Positions 34,402 through 42,798 are shown, counted from the stretch's first letter. The stretch is DNA of 64,000 bases from Ga0077536 sp943370145 (GCA_943370145.1 CALRPY020000018.1:9302-73301), one strand, 5' to 3'. Translations and numbers: made by a program. Notes: generated from the sequence alone by a model not told the origin.

Positions 34402-35439
34402 ATGACATCGACAACCAAGCGAAAGTACTGGGGCATCATTTCCCCGAACATGCTGGCCGCGGCGGTGGCCGAAGCAGCCAGACAGCAGGAGAGCGCCGGA
34501 CTCGCCGGCACGTATTCATGCCAGGTCTACGGCCCCCCGTTCTCTGCCCTCGCCGCAGCAGCAACGTCCACATCCCGCATGAGTCTCGCGACGGGCATCG
34601 CGATTGCTTTGACCCGAAGTCCCTTCGAGACGGCGATGGCCGCCATCGATCTCGACCATCTCAGCGATGGACGGTTCATCCTCGGGTTGGGCTCGAGCGT
34701 GAAATCGTGGACGGGCGGCATTTTCGGCATGCCGTATGAGAAGCCCGTTGCGCAATTGCGCGAAGCCATCGAGGTGATCCGGAAAGTCATTGCCCTGAGC
34801 CACACGGGGACGCTGACGCAACACAAGGGCACGTACTACGAGTTCGACTTCTCCGAACTCCAGCCTCCACCGCCCCCCTTGCGCACGCGAGTGCCGATCT
34901 GGATTGCCGCGCTGCGCAGCGCAATGACCCAACTCGGCGCCGAGGTCGGTGACGGCGTCATCGGTCACCCGATGTGGACGATCGACTGGCTCAGGGAAGT
35001 GATCGCCAAGGACATCAAGAAAGGGCTGGACCGCAGCCATCGGCACCGTTCCGATATCGAAGTCACCACCTGGCTATGGACGACGCCGAACAGGGACCGG
35101 CGAAAATCGATCGAGGATGCCCGGGCTGTGGTCGCCTTCTATGCCGGCGTTGCGCAGTACGAGCCCTTCTTCGCTGCCCATGGGTACGCTGAGGAATGCA
35201 AGAAGCTGCAGCAGGGCGTACAGCAAGGCAGCTACAAGAGCGTCGTGCACTTGGTGCCGGACGAGATGGCAGAGAAATTCGTGTTGGCGGGGACGCCGGA
35301 TGAAGTCCGCCGACGTCTCGAGCCGATGTGGGAATTCCTTGATTCCGTGGCACTGTTGCCGCCCCTCTACACGCTTTCCCAGGAAGAGATTCGATCCTAC
35401 TTTCATACGATCGGTGAAACGTTCTATTCGGATCTCTAG
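34402..35439 (+). CDS. Luciferase-like (LLM) flavin-dependent monooxygenase/oxidoreductase
   Basis: 345-residue TIM-barrel enzyme of the bacterial luciferase superfamily. Typical blocks are RMSLATGIAIALTRSPFETA, IDLDHLSDGRFILGLGSS (the cofactor-contact region), YEKPVAQLREAIEVIRKV, and PVPIWIAALR-like VPIWIAALRSAMTQLGAEVG. Many relatives are annotated F420-dependent; in a gammaproteobacterium FMNH2 from a reductase is more likely, but that is inference. No flavin reductase gene is in the island. It is the last island gene, 112 bases after the SDR. Confidence 0.88.
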   Translation: MTSTTKRKYWGIISPNMLAAAVAEAARQQESAGLAGTYSCQVYGPPFSALAAAATSTSRMSLATGIAIALTRSPFETAMAAIDLDHLSDGRFILGLGSSVKSWTGGIFGMPYEKPVAQLREAIEVIRKVIALSHTGTLTQHKGTYYEFDFSELQPPPPPLRTRVPIWIAALRSAMTQLGAEVGDGVIGHPMWTIDWLREVIAKDIKKGLDRSHRHRSDIEVTTWLWTTPNRDRRKSIEDARAVVAFYAGVAQYEPFFAAHGYAEECKKLQQGVQQGSYKSVVHLVPDEMAEKFVLAGTPDEVRRRLEPMWEFLDSVALLPPLYTLSQEEIRSYFHTIGETFYSDL

Positions 35440-35893
35440 CCCGGATCTGGTGACCGGCGAACTGTCGGCGGGTCCATTCAAGATCGATCACGGTATCCAT
35501 TGGCACATTGGTGGCGTGGACACTCGTTGTGCCGGGAGATCGCGGGCGATGAACTCGTTCAGACAGCGCGCCGGACCGCCGGAGTACTGAAAACCCCTTG
35601 CGGCAAGCGGGCTGGGTTGTGCCCTGATGCAGGGAGTATGAAGACCTCGACGCGATAGCTGGCGCTGTCATTCGTCTGGTGAAACGGGGGCAATGACAGT
35701 GGAATCCGCTCAAAGCCCAGTGTGTATATCCCTTTTGCTCTCCAAATGGCGTGTACGGAGTGTGTGTGCCGTAGTCGAGCCATTCATAGACGGGTGGCAG
35801 CAGGTCTTGGCCGACCGACACTGACTTTACGTGGCAGGCGCGATTCACAAGTATATGAAAAATAAATTCTTTACTATCCGCTGCTCCACTTTC
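35440..35893. other. Non-coding right arm of the island
   Basis: About 450 bases between the monooxygenase and attR, with only short frames. One minus-strand frame (about 35640-35848) reads somewhat protein-like (LLPPVYEWLDYGTHTPYTPF) but matches nothing I recognise and may be a gene remnant. The last 45 bases before attR are strongly A/T-rich (35850-35880, TATATGAAAAATAAATTCTT), as expected for an integration-host-factor site by an attachment core. Confidence 0.55.
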
Positions 35894-35933
35894 AATCCGA
35901 GGGTCGTAGGTTCAAGTCCTACACGGCGCACCA
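35894..35933 (+). repeat. attR: right copy of the tRNA-Lys 3' end
   Basis: Perfect 40-bp copy of 31016-31055, ending in CCA. Only half a tRNA is present, so it cannot be a gene. The DUF4239 gene begins 21 bases further on; before insertion it lay directly behind tRNA-Lys. Confidence 0.92.
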
Positions 35934-35954
35934 CTTCCCCGCGATAATCGGCGC

Positions 35955-36707
35955 ATGGTCCAGTCCGCCCTGTTCCTGTCCGTCACCGCGCTGGCCGCGT
36001 GCGCACTGGGGCTCGCGCTGCAGTCTTGCGGGCGCTTCGTCTTCCGGCGCCATGGCCGGGCCGACACCCGCGATTACGCGGCAGTGCTCGGCCTGCGCAT
36101 CGCCGCGCTGTTCAGCATCGTCGCCGGCCTCATCGTGAACTCGACCTACGAGGAATACGCGGACACCCGCCGCGCCCTGCTCGCCGAGACCAGCACGCTC
36201 GGCACCCTGTACAGCCTTGCAGGCACGCTGGCGCCGGCGCGCGCCGCGGAAACCCGGGCGCACATCGTCGCCTACCTCGGCCGCGTCATCGACGAGGTGA
36301 CGGAGGAACCACAGGACCATGCCAGGATGGCGCGCAGCTCACAGGCACTCTACGCACTCTGCGAGCGCAGTCCCGAGGACCCCGACGGCGCGTGGACGCT
36401 GGGCGAATACCAGCGCACCTGCTCGACCCTCGTCGACCTGCGCGGACAGCGGCTCGGCCGCGCGCTGGAAAACGAACAGGAACGCATTCCCCTTGCGCTC
36501 TTCCTGTTCACCTCACTGGGCGCGCTGGCCCTGCTGCTGGGCGTCTTCGAGCGCACCCGGCTGCACCTCGCGCTGGGCGCCCTGTTCTACCTCGTCGCGG
36601 GCCTCACCTTCGCACTGATCCACGGCATGAGCGAACCGTTCCACGGCCCGCTCGCCATTGATGCCGCACCGCTGCTGCAGTTGGCGCGGGAGTTCAGGGT
36701 GGAGTGA
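35955..36707 (+). CDS. DUF4239-type membrane protein
   Basis: 250-residue membrane protein. N-terminal helices are at about residues 4-22 and 45-63 (AAVLGLRIAALFSIVAGLIV). A soluble helical middle follows (TRRALLAETSTLGTLYSLAG ...), then two C-terminal helices (IPLALFLFTSLGALALLLGV and LHLALGALFYLVAGLTFALI). This two-plus-two layout with a central coiled region resembles the bestrophin-like DUF4239 family. Function unknown. Its start lies 21 bases after attR, so the island separated it from tRNA-Lys and possibly from its promoter. Confidence 0.7.
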   Translation: MVQSALFLSVTALAACALGLALQSCGRFVFRRHGRADTRDYAAVLGLRIAALFSIVAGLIVNSTYEEYADTRRALLAETSTLGTLYSLAGTLAPARAAETRAHIVAYLGRVIDEVTEEPQDHARMARSSQALYALCERSPEDPDGAWTLGEYQRTCSTLVDLRGQRLGRALENEQERIPLALFLFTSLGALALLLGVFERTRLHLALGALFYLVAGLTFALIHGMSEPFHGPLAIDAAPLLQLAREFRVE

Positions 36708-36936
36708 GTTCGTCGGGGGCCAGGCGGAAAGTCTGCCATCCGGCCACTAACACGCCGGCATCGCGCGGGTCGGGGCCGGACACCACGCCCGGCGCGAAAC
36801 CGTGGCCGCTGTCGCCGCGCCCGGGAGCGCCGCCGGTTCGGGTTCCGTTCCGGCGGGGCACGGTAGCGGGTTGCGATCGATCAAGGCCGCCCGAGATTTT
36901 TTCCCGACATGGCCCGTGCTCTGGTACAAGTCCGCC

Positions 36937-37425
36937 ATGGAAATCTATTCGGACAAGCAGGTCCTGGCGCGGCTGACCCAGCTCGAAAGCGAGATCGCGA
37001 CGCTGCGCGACGGCTATCTCGTGGTCAACAAGCGCTATACGGAAACGCTGCGCGGCCTGAAGGAACTGACGGACAAGGCGGTGGAGGCCACGATTCGCGC
37101 GGCGGTATCGGCGGAGCGCTCGGCCGATGCCTGCCGGAAAGCCGCCGAGGCCGCCGTGGCATCGGCGTCGAGCTTTCTCATCGAGGCCACCGACGCGGCG
37201 GCGGCGGCATCGAGGAATGCAGCCCTTGCCGCCTCTGAAGCCGCAGCGGCAGCTTCGGCCGCGGCGGCGGCCGCCGCCGAGGCCGCGGCAATCCAGGCGG
37301 AGGAAACGGCCATGCAGGCCGCGGCGGAAGCGGCGCAGGCGACTGCACGCGCAACCTCGGCGGCGGCGGAGGCCGCGCGCCTGGCCAATGAGGCCGCCAA
37401 GGCCGCGGAATCCCTCAAGCGCTGA
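36937..37425 (+). CDS. Alanine-rich coiled-coil protein
   Basis: Hypothetical protein of 162 residues. It starts MEIYSDKQVLARLTQLESEI, a leucine-zipper-like helix, and then runs into a long Ala/Glu helix (about residues 60-160, more than half alanine) with no signal peptide. The ATG at 36937 is chosen because the upstream 45 codons are Gly/Pro-rich and unlikely. The Ala-rich stretch gives long frames on both strands, so the exact gene is less certain. It is followed after eight bases by another small helical protein, which suggests a pair. Confidence 0.55.
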   Translation: MEIYSDKQVLARLTQLESEIATLRDGYLVVNKRYTETLRGLKELTDKAVEATIRAAVSAERSADACRKAAEAAVASASSFLIEATDAAAAASRNAALAASEAAAAASAAAAAAAEAAAIQAEETAMQAAAEAAQATARATSAAAEAARLANEAAKAAESLKR

Positions 37426-37432
37426 TCGGGCA

Positions 37433-37777
37433 ATGTTCGCCGTCACGGAATCAGGCATGGAAGGCGAGGAGGGATCGGCCGTGGAGAACCGGGTCAGTCC
37501 CGCCCTGAACTACGAACTCATCCGTGAGAACAGGGCGCTGCTGCTGAACCTGAGGGACGCCGAGCGAACGGTGCTGAGCTTGCGCCTCGACGCGGTCCAG
37601 CGCGAGATAGACCATCTCAAGCTGAACCTCGGGCTGCAGCAGGCGAGCGCCGAAGTGTCGAAGCTCCAGACTGCGCTGGCAGCGGTCAGGCAACCAAACG
37701 ACCAGACCGGCATCGAACTGCAGCCGGCGCCGCCTGCGCCCACTCTCGGGGCGCCAGGCGCGACCACCGCGGGCTGA
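37433..37777 (+). CDS. Small coiled-coil hypothetical protein
   Basis: 114-residue protein. The middle part (YELIRENRALLLNLRDAERT, LRLDAVQREIDHLKLNLGLQ) has clear heptads; the tail is Pro/Ala-rich. No transmembrane helix or signal. A later ATG (MEGEEGSAVENRVS) is an alternative start. Function not recognised; it probably shares a transcript with the Ala-rich coiled-coil gene before it. Confidence 0.55.
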   Translation: MFAVTESGMEGEEGSAVENRVSPALNYELIRENRALLLNLRDAERTVLSLRLDAVQREIDHLKLNLGLQQASAEVSKLQTALAAVRQPNDQTGIELQPAPPAPTLGAPGATTAG

Positions 37778-37803
37778 GGCCCCCCGCTCGCGGGCGCGCC
37801 GCG

Positions 37804-38253
37804 TCAGCGGTCCCCGGTCGCCGCACGTGAGAAGTTGTGCCAGCCGGTCTGGCTCCAGTGTTCGTCGAAGCTCGCGAACTCGGCATAGCCGCCGGCCGGC
37901 GCGGCATCCGACGGCAGCGCAAACAGCAGGTAGCGGGCGCCGCGCGCGCAGTCGGCCGGCGCCAGCGCGAGCGCGACGATTTCGAAGTCGCGGCCGGGCC
38001 GCGGCCCCTGCTGGTTGCCCGGGTAGTCCTCGCCGCGACCCGCGAACACCTCGCGCCAGGTCGTCGCGCAGCGCCCGCCGTTCGGATTGCCAGGGCTGCC
38101 CCAGGCAATCGTGTCACCGGCGATGACGATCGTTTCGTAGATCGCTTCGGCCGCGCGGTCGTTGCCCGTCCACGCACCGGCCAGCAACGTGCCGGCGGTG
38201 CAGGGCAGGCTGAGCGTGGCAAGCAGCAGGGATGCGAGCGGGATCCTTATCAT
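37804..38253 (-). CDS. Secreted hypothetical protein
   Basis: 149 residues. MIRIPLASLLLATLSLPCTAG is a good Sec signal, with a Cys near the cleavage site but no strict lipobox. The mature part has several Trp and Cys residues (AGAWTGNDRAAEAIYETIVI, GRCATTWREVF) and may be a small beta domain of the lipocalin type; this is a guess. The ATG at 38253 is preferred over an upstream frame extension of 45 Arg-rich codons. Not assigned to a family. Confidence 0.6.
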   Translation of the reverse strand: MIRIPLASLLLATLSLPCTAGTLLAGAWTGNDRAAEAIYETIVIAGDTIAWGSPGNPNGGRCATTWREVFAGRGEDYPGNQQGPRPGRDFEIVALALAPADCARGARYLLFALPSDAAPAGGYAEFASFDEHWSQTGWHNFSRAATGDR

Positions 38254-38436
38254 GGGAATTACACGCCTCACGGAAGAGCGGGTCGACAGCCGTCTCACGC
38301 GAGATGGTCGCCGAATCGCAAGGCATGCGTAAGAGCACTTCTCCCGCGCGACGCGCGGGCCATGCGTCACGCAGGGCCGGCGCGACACGGACTGTTATGA
38401 TCGCCGCACGCCCATCTACGCAGGAGGCAGGTAGCC

Positions 38437-40110
38437 GTGCTGCACACGCTCGATTCGTATCTCCCCCAACGTTACTGGGCCTGGGCCGGCTGCATCGCGG
38501 CCACCGGCGGCTGTCTCGTGCTCGCGGCGTGGTCGTCGTGGTTCCTGTGGCCGGCGGCAGCCTGTGCCGCGTTGTCCATGGTCGGCTACGCGGACTACGC
38601 GCAACCCCGCCAGGCGATCCGCCGCAACTACCCGGTGCTCGCGCACTTCCGCTTCTTCTTCGAATACATCCGGCCGGAAATCCGCCAGTACTTCATCGAG
38701 TCGGACACCGAGGAACTGCCCTACTCGCGGGCCCAGCGTTCGATCATCTACCAGCGCGCGAAGGGCGTGCCCGACAAGCGGCCGTTCGGCACGCAGCGCG
38801 ACGTCTACCAGCCGGACTACGAGTGGATCAACCACTCGATGGTGCCGGCCGAAATCGCGAGCCATGACTTCCGGGTCACGGTGGGCGGCGCGGACTGCGC
38901 GCAGCCCTATGCGGCCAGCGTGTTCAACATCTCGGCAATGAGCTTCGGCGCGTTGTCGGCCAACGCAATCCTTGCGCTGAACGAGGGCGCGCGGCGGGGT
39001 GGCTTCTACCACGACACCGGCGAGGGCTCGGTATCGCGCTATCACCGCGAAGCGGGCGGCGATCTCGTGTGGGAAATCGGCTCCGGCTATTTCGGCTGCC
39101 GCGACGCCGACGGCCGCTTCGACGCCGAGCGCTTTCGCGCGAACGCGACGCTGCCACAGGTGAAGATGATCGAGGTGAAGCTGTCGCAGGGCGCGAAGCC
39201 CGGTCACGGTGGGGTCCTGCCCGGGCCCAAGGTCTCCGCCGAGATCGCCGAGGCGCGCGGCGTGCCGGTCGGCGAGGACTGCGTCTCGCCGCCGCGGCAT
39301 TCGGCCTTCGGCACGCCGCTCGAGATGATGCATTTCGTCGGGACGCTGCGGGCTCTTTCGGGCGGCAAGCCGGTCGGCCTCAAGTTCGCGATCGGCCACC
39401 CGTGGGAATGGTTCGCGATGGTGAAGGCGATGCTGGAGACCGGCATCGCGCCGGACTTCGTGGTCGTCGACGGTGGCGAGGGTGGCACCGGCGCGGCGCC
39501 GCTCGAGTTCGCCGATCACGTCGGAGCGCCCCTGCGCGAGGCGCTGATGCTGGTGCACAACACGCTGGTCGGCGTGAACCTGCGCGACCGCGTGCGCATC
39601 GGCGCGTCGGCGAAGATCGTCACCGCCTTCGACATCGCGCGCACGCTCGCGATGGGCGCGGACTGGTGCAATGCCGCGCGCGGCTTCATGTTCGCGCTGG
39701 GCTGCCTGCAGGCGCAGGCCTGCCACACCGGCCACTGCCCCACCGGCGTGACGACCCAGGATCCGAAACGCATGCGCGCGCTGGTCGTGCCGGACAAGGC
39801 CGAGCGCGTCTTCCAGTTCCACCAGCAAACCCTGCACGCGCTGAAGGAGCTGCTGGCCGCCGCCGGCCTCACGCATCCGTCCCAGGTCGGGCCCGAGCAC
39901 GTGATTCGGCGCGTTTCATCCACCGAGGTCCGCTCGCTGGCCGCGCTGCACGCGTGGGTCAGGCCGGGCGAACTGCTGGACGGGGTGCCAGACCTGCCCG
40001 TGTTCAAGGTGTTCTGGGACGTCTCCCGCGCGGACAGCTTCGCCGCCCCGCCGAATGTGCTGTCGATGCAGTCGACGAAGATCGCGGTGACGCCCTCCAC
40101 CGCGATCTGA
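38437..40110 (+). CDS. FMN-binding glutamate synthase-like protein
   Basis: 557-residue stand-alone version of the glutamate-synthase FMN barrel (GltB_2 type). Two N-terminal transmembrane segments (residues about 15-50) tether it to the membrane. The barrel shows SVFNISAMSFGALSANAILA, GAKPGHGGVLPG, PEWFAM-like HPWEWFAMVKAML, VVVDGGEGGTGAAPLEF and IGASAKIVTAFDIARTLAMG. A 3Fe-4S-type Cys set is in GCLQAQACHTGHCPTG. It lacks the glutaminase domain, so it may use free ammonia or be an unrelated FMN oxidoreductase. The GTG start at 38437 is used; an ATG alternative is not near. Confidence 0.85.
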   Translation: MLHTLDSYLPQRYWAWAGCIAATGGCLVLAAWSSWFLWPAAACAALSMVGYADYAQPRQAIRRNYPVLAHFRFFFEYIRPEIRQYFIESDTEELPYSRAQRSIIYQRAKGVPDKRPFGTQRDVYQPDYEWINHSMVPAEIASHDFRVTVGGADCAQPYAASVFNISAMSFGALSANAILALNEGARRGGFYHDTGEGSVSRYHREAGGDLVWEIGSGYFGCRDADGRFDAERFRANATLPQVKMIEVKLSQGAKPGHGGVLPGPKVSAEIAEARGVPVGEDCVSPPRHSAFGTPLEMMHFVGTLRALSGGKPVGLKFAIGHPWEWFAMVKAMLETGIAPDFVVVDGGEGGTGAAPLEFADHVGAPLREALMLVHNTLVGVNLRDRVRIGASAKIVTAFDIARTLAMGADWCNAARGFMFALGCLQAQACHTGHCPTGVTTQDPKRMRALVVPDKAERVFQFHQQTLHALKELLAAAGLTHPSQVGPEHVIRRVSSTEVRSLAALHAWVRPGELLDGVPDLPVFKVFWDVSRADSFAAPPNVLSMQSTKIAVTPSTAI

Positions 40111-40118
40111 AGCGCGCC

Positions 40119-40514
40119 TCAGGCGCGGAAGATCACCGCCAGGAAGGCGGCCGCGCCCAGCAGCAGGACGACCAGCGCGACGAACCAGCTCGTCGCGCGG
40201 TGCAGCGCCGGATACTGCCGGCGCAGCGCCCGCAGGCCGCGCACGTGCTCGACCAGGCCGAGGGCGAGCGCCAGCAGCCCCACCGCGATCAGGATCAGCG
40301 CGAATTCCCGCGGCCCCACCAGGTAGGCGTGTACGTGCTGCCGCGAGGCATCGAACTGGAAGTACTTGTAGATCGTGAAGCCGAAGGTGATGAGGGACGT
40401 CGCGGTGCTGACCCAGGCCATGAGCGTGCGCTCATAGGCGAGCCGCGTGCGTTCGAATGCGAGCGCGGTATCGATGTCGAAGGTGCGGCGCTGTTCATCG
40501 AGCGCTGGTTTCAT
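40119..40514 (-). CDS. DUF202 membrane protein
   Basis: 131-residue protein with three hydrophobic segments after a soluble N-terminus. The diagnostic DUF202 motif LAFERTRLAYERTLMAWVST is followed by SLITFGFTIYKYF, then two more helices (FALILIAVGLLALALGLVEH and SWFVALVVLLLGAAAFLAVI). YidH-like, function unknown. The start at MKPALDEQ (40514) is preferred over one nine codons upstream. Confidence 0.85.
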   Translation of the reverse strand: MKPALDEQRRTFDIDTALAFERTRLAYERTLMAWVSTATSLITFGFTIYKYFQFDASRQHVHAYLVGPREFALILIAVGLLALALGLVEHVRGLRALRRQYPALHRATSWFVALVVLLLGAAAFLAVIFRA

Positions 40515-40584
40515 TGCGGGCTGTCCCTGGTCGCCTGGCACCAGCGTAGCGCAGCCTGCGCGAAAAAATCCCGACGGCCAATGC

Positions 40585-41334
40585 TCACAGCACGCCCAGC
40601 GTCGTCAGCGCCTTGAACATGATCTGCAGGCCCAGCGCGACCTGCACCACGCCGAGCACGGCGCCGAGGATCGTCAGCACGACCAGCAGGGCCCTCACGA
40701 TGTGGCGTGTCAACAGCATCACGACGAGGTTCAGCAGCATGATGGCCAGCACCACGGCCCCGACCTTGAGGCGCGATGCGGGGTCGGGGCTCAAGGCCAG
40801 GAACACCACCAGCGCCGCGATGCCGTAAGGGGTGACGATCGTCGGAAAGGCGAGCGGCGCCAAGGCCAGGCGGGAAATCGAAGGGGGGCCCTGCGCGGCG
40901 GCGGGCATCTGCTCCGGGCCCGGCAGCGCGAACTGCTGGAGCGTGGCCTGCAGGGCATTGAGGAAGAGGATGATGCCGCCCGCCAGCGCCAGCATCGGCA
41001 ACGGGATCCCGAAATTGCCGAGCACCCTTTCCCCGATGAGCGCGGCAATCAGCAGGGCCGCGCCCGAAAAGGCGGACGCCAGCAGCGCCAGGCGGCGCAC
41101 GTAGGTGGGCTCGGCACCCTGCGTGAGCCTGGCGAACGGTCCGACGATCTTGAACGGGCCCAGCATCAGGAACAGCAGGGCGAAGACCTTGGCCAGCGAG
41201 AAATCCGCGGCGGGCACGGGGTCGGCGGCCCCGTCCGCCGCCACGGCGAGGCCCGCTGCGGACAGGGTCAGGAAGACCACCACCAGGATCTCCAGGCGAT
41301 GCGGCCCGCGGCGCGCGGTGTCGGCGAGTTGCAC
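40585..41334 (-). CDS. MarC family membrane protein (intact copy)
   Basis: 249-residue MarC/UPF0056 protein with about six transmembrane helices plus an N-terminal hydrophobic leader (LEILVVVFLTLSAAGLAVAA). FSLAKVFALLFLMLGPFKIVGPFARLTQGAE and LALAPLAFPTIVTPYGIAAL show the family pattern. Start is GTG at 41334 with AGAGGA seven bases upstream. A truncated near-identical copy of its first half lies at 45400-45725. A GGACC-TT-GGTCC element sits about 115 bases before the start. It is the last gene of the sulfatase series. MarC function is unresolved; the old link to antibiotic resistance was not upheld. Confidence 0.87.
   Translation of the reverse strand: MQLADTARRGPHRLEILVVVFLTLSAAGLAVAADGAADPVPAADFSLAKVFALLFLMLGPFKIVGPFARLTQGAEPTYVRRLALLASAFSGAALLIAALIGERVLGNFGIPLPMLALAGGIILFLNALQATLQQFALPGPEQMPAAAQGPPSISRLALAPLAFPTIVTPYGIAALVVFLALSPDPASRLKVGAVVLAIMLLNLVVMLLTRHIVRALLVVLTILGAVLGVVQVALGLQIMFKALTTLGVL
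41009..41286. repeat. Direct repeat, copy 1 (inside intact marC)
   Basis: About 278 bp nearly identical to 45400-45677 at a constant offset of 4391 bases, with no gaps and few substitutions. Similarity fades further right, toward the gene start. Together the copies enclose the sulfatase and its maturase. Confidence 0.9.
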
Positions 41335-41441
41335 GTGGCGGATCCTCTGTCTCTTGTGTGCGCGAAGCGCCCTGTTGCGGCGTGGCGGCCATGCGCGCGC
41401 CATTACGGGAGGATCCACGATGTCGCTCCGGCGCGGCGGCG

Positions 41442-41460
41442 ACAATTGGACCTTGGTCCC
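41442..41460. promoter_or_regulatory. Shared GGACC-TT-GGTCC element, copy A (upstream of marC)
   Basis: ACAATTGGACCTTGGTCCC. The 12-bp core 41448-41459 is a perfect inverted repeat. On the minus strand it reads GGGACCAAGGTCCAATTGT, about 110-125 bases before the marC GTG. Two more copies (45288-45304, 47031-47047) lie at similar distances from other minus-strand starts. Confidence 0.6.
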
Positions 41461-41492
41461 GGCCGAAGCGGCCCCGTCCGTCGCGCCAGCGC

Positions 41493-42770
41493 TCAGGCCG
41501 ACGCAGCCGCAGGCTTACCCGACACGATGAGCGGGCCGTCGATCGCCTGCATCACCATCGACAGCGGCAGGTCGTTCTCCAGCAGTGTCGCCATGGCACG
41601 CAGGTATTTGCGGCTGTGGCGGAAGAACTTCCTGTAGCCAGCGCACAGGTAGTGCAGCCCGGGCTCGCCGTCGGGCGCGGTGGTGAAACGATGTTTCGGG
41701 CAGCCGCCCCAGCAGGCTTCCAGCACGTCACACTGGCGGCAGTACGCGGGCAGGCTGTGCTCCTTGTGCGGGCCAAAGCCGGCGTCGACCGAGCCCTGCA
41801 CCATGCGCGCGAGGCTGTCCTTCAGCACGTTGCCCAGCTTATATTCCGGATAGACGTAATGGTCGCAGGCAAAGACATCGCCGTTGTGCTCCATCGCCAC
41901 CGCCCGGCCGCACTGGCGCGAGAAGATGCATACGGGTGAACCGTTGCCTATCCACGCGTTCAACGCCCACTCGAAGTTCATGACGAACACGCTGCCGACG
42001 TCCTTGCGCACCCACTCCTCAAGGATAGCGATCAGGAAGTCTCCGTAGGCCTCCGGCTCGACGGTCCACGGCGTGACCCGCCCGTTCGGCTCCTGGCGCC
42101 CGAGCACAGCCGGCCGCGCCAGCCACAGGCCGTCGGCCCGCGTGGCGTCGTCCGGCTCACGCTCGACGATCGGCGTGAACTGCACGTAGCGGATGCCGGC
42201 GTCCCTGAAGAAACGGTAGACCTCGAGTGGACGGTGCGTGGTCTCGCGGCCGACGCATGCGAGCACGTTGAAATCGACGTCATGCGCCTGCAGCAGGCGG
42301 ATGCCCTGCATCACCCGCTCGAACGTACCCAGCCCCCGGCGGTCCTTGCGGTAGAAATCGTGGATTTCCTGCGGGCCGTCGAGACTGACACCGACCAGGA
42401 AACCCTCGTCACGCAGGAAGCGGCACCAGTCGTCGTCGAGGTGCAGGCCGTTGGTCTGCAGGCTGTTGCGGATTTCCTTCCGCGCGCGATGCGGCGCCTG
42501 CAGTTCCACCACGCGACGGAAGAAGTCGAGCCCGAGCAGCGTCGGCTCGCCGCCGTGCCACGTGAACTCGACGACCGGTGTCGGCTGGTCCGCGACGTAC
42601 TGCGCGATGTAGGCCGCGAGCACCGCGTCCGGCATCCGGTAGCGCTCGTCGGCCTCGAACAGCGCGCGTTTCTCAAGGTAGAAGCAGTACTCGCAGGCGA
42701 TGTCGCAGACCGGGCCGATCGGCTTCGCCAGCACGTGCATGCCCGGCTGTGCGTCGTTTGCGTCGCTCAT
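41493..42770 (-). CDS. Anaerobic sulfatase maturase (radical SAM, SPASM)
   Basis: 425-residue anSME that oxidises the active-site Ser or Cys of sulfatases to formylglycine in the cytoplasm, before export. The radical-SAM cluster motif is CDIACEYC (Cys22, 26, 29), followed by FTWHGGEPTLLGLDFFR, SLQTNGLHLD and GVSLDGPQEIHD. The C-terminal SPASM/twitch domain has CIFSRQCGRAVAMEHNGDVF and CRQCDVLEACWGGCPKHRF for two further clusters. The ATG at 42770 is used; the longer frame runs into the sulfatase gene. It follows the sulfatase by 28 bases, so it almost certainly matures that enzyme. Unlike FGE it needs no oxygen. Confidence 0.93.
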   Translation of the reverse strand: MSDANDAQPGMHVLAKPIGPVCDIACEYCFYLEKRALFEADERYRMPDAVLAAYIAQYVADQPTPVVEFTWHGGEPTLLGLDFFRRVVELQAPHRARKEIRNSLQTNGLHLDDDWCRFLRDEGFLVGVSLDGPQEIHDFYRKDRRGLGTFERVMQGIRLLQAHDVDFNVLACVGRETTHRPLEVYRFFRDAGIRYVQFTPIVEREPDDATRADGLWLARPAVLGRQEPNGRVTPWTVEPEAYGDFLIAILEEWVRKDVGSVFVMNFEWALNAWIGNGSPVCIFSRQCGRAVAMEHNGDVFACDHYVYPEYKLGNVLKDSLARMVQGSVDAGFGPHKEHSLPAYCRQCDVLEACWGGCPKHRFTTAPDGEPGLHYLCAGYRKFFRHSRKYLRAMATLLENDLPLSMVMQAIDGPLIVSGKPAAASA

Positions 42771-42798
42771 GCCGGGACCGCGCGCCGCGACACCCGCG

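Larger units (their letters stand above)
31016..35933. mobile_element. 4.9-kb genomic island integrated in tRNA-Lys
   Basis: The region between two perfect 40-bp copies of the tRNA-Lys 3' end (31016-31055 and 35894-35933; 46 bp with one mismatch). The repeat starts inside the anticodon loop and ends with CCA, a classic crossover segment for tyrosine-recombinase islands. Cargo is tetR, an alpha/beta hydrolase, an SDR and a luciferase-like monooxygenase, all on the plus strand. No integrase, transposase or excisionase is recognisable, so the element is either a remnant or depends on an integrase in trans. Flanking non-coding stretches are visibly richer in A/T than the host genes. Confidence 0.85.

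Noticed and set aside
35640..35848. Protein-like minus-strand stretch in the right arm of the island
   Set aside because: It runs on into antisense of the monooxygenase and fits no family I know; kept only as a possible remnant.
35888..35933. Possible second tRNA-Lys
   Set aside because: Only the 3' half with anticodon-stem, variable and T-arm sequence is present; the acceptor 5' strand and D-arm are absent. It is the att repeat.
36694..37458. 254-codon minus-strand frame opposite the Ala-rich coiled-coil gene
   Set aside because: Gly/Arg-rich mirror of the alanine codons; the plus strand gives a plausible helix with a sensible start.
41448..41459. GGACCTTGGTCC as a transcription terminator
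   Set aside because: A 5-bp stem with a 2-base loop and no T-run cannot act as one; a protein-binding site fits better.
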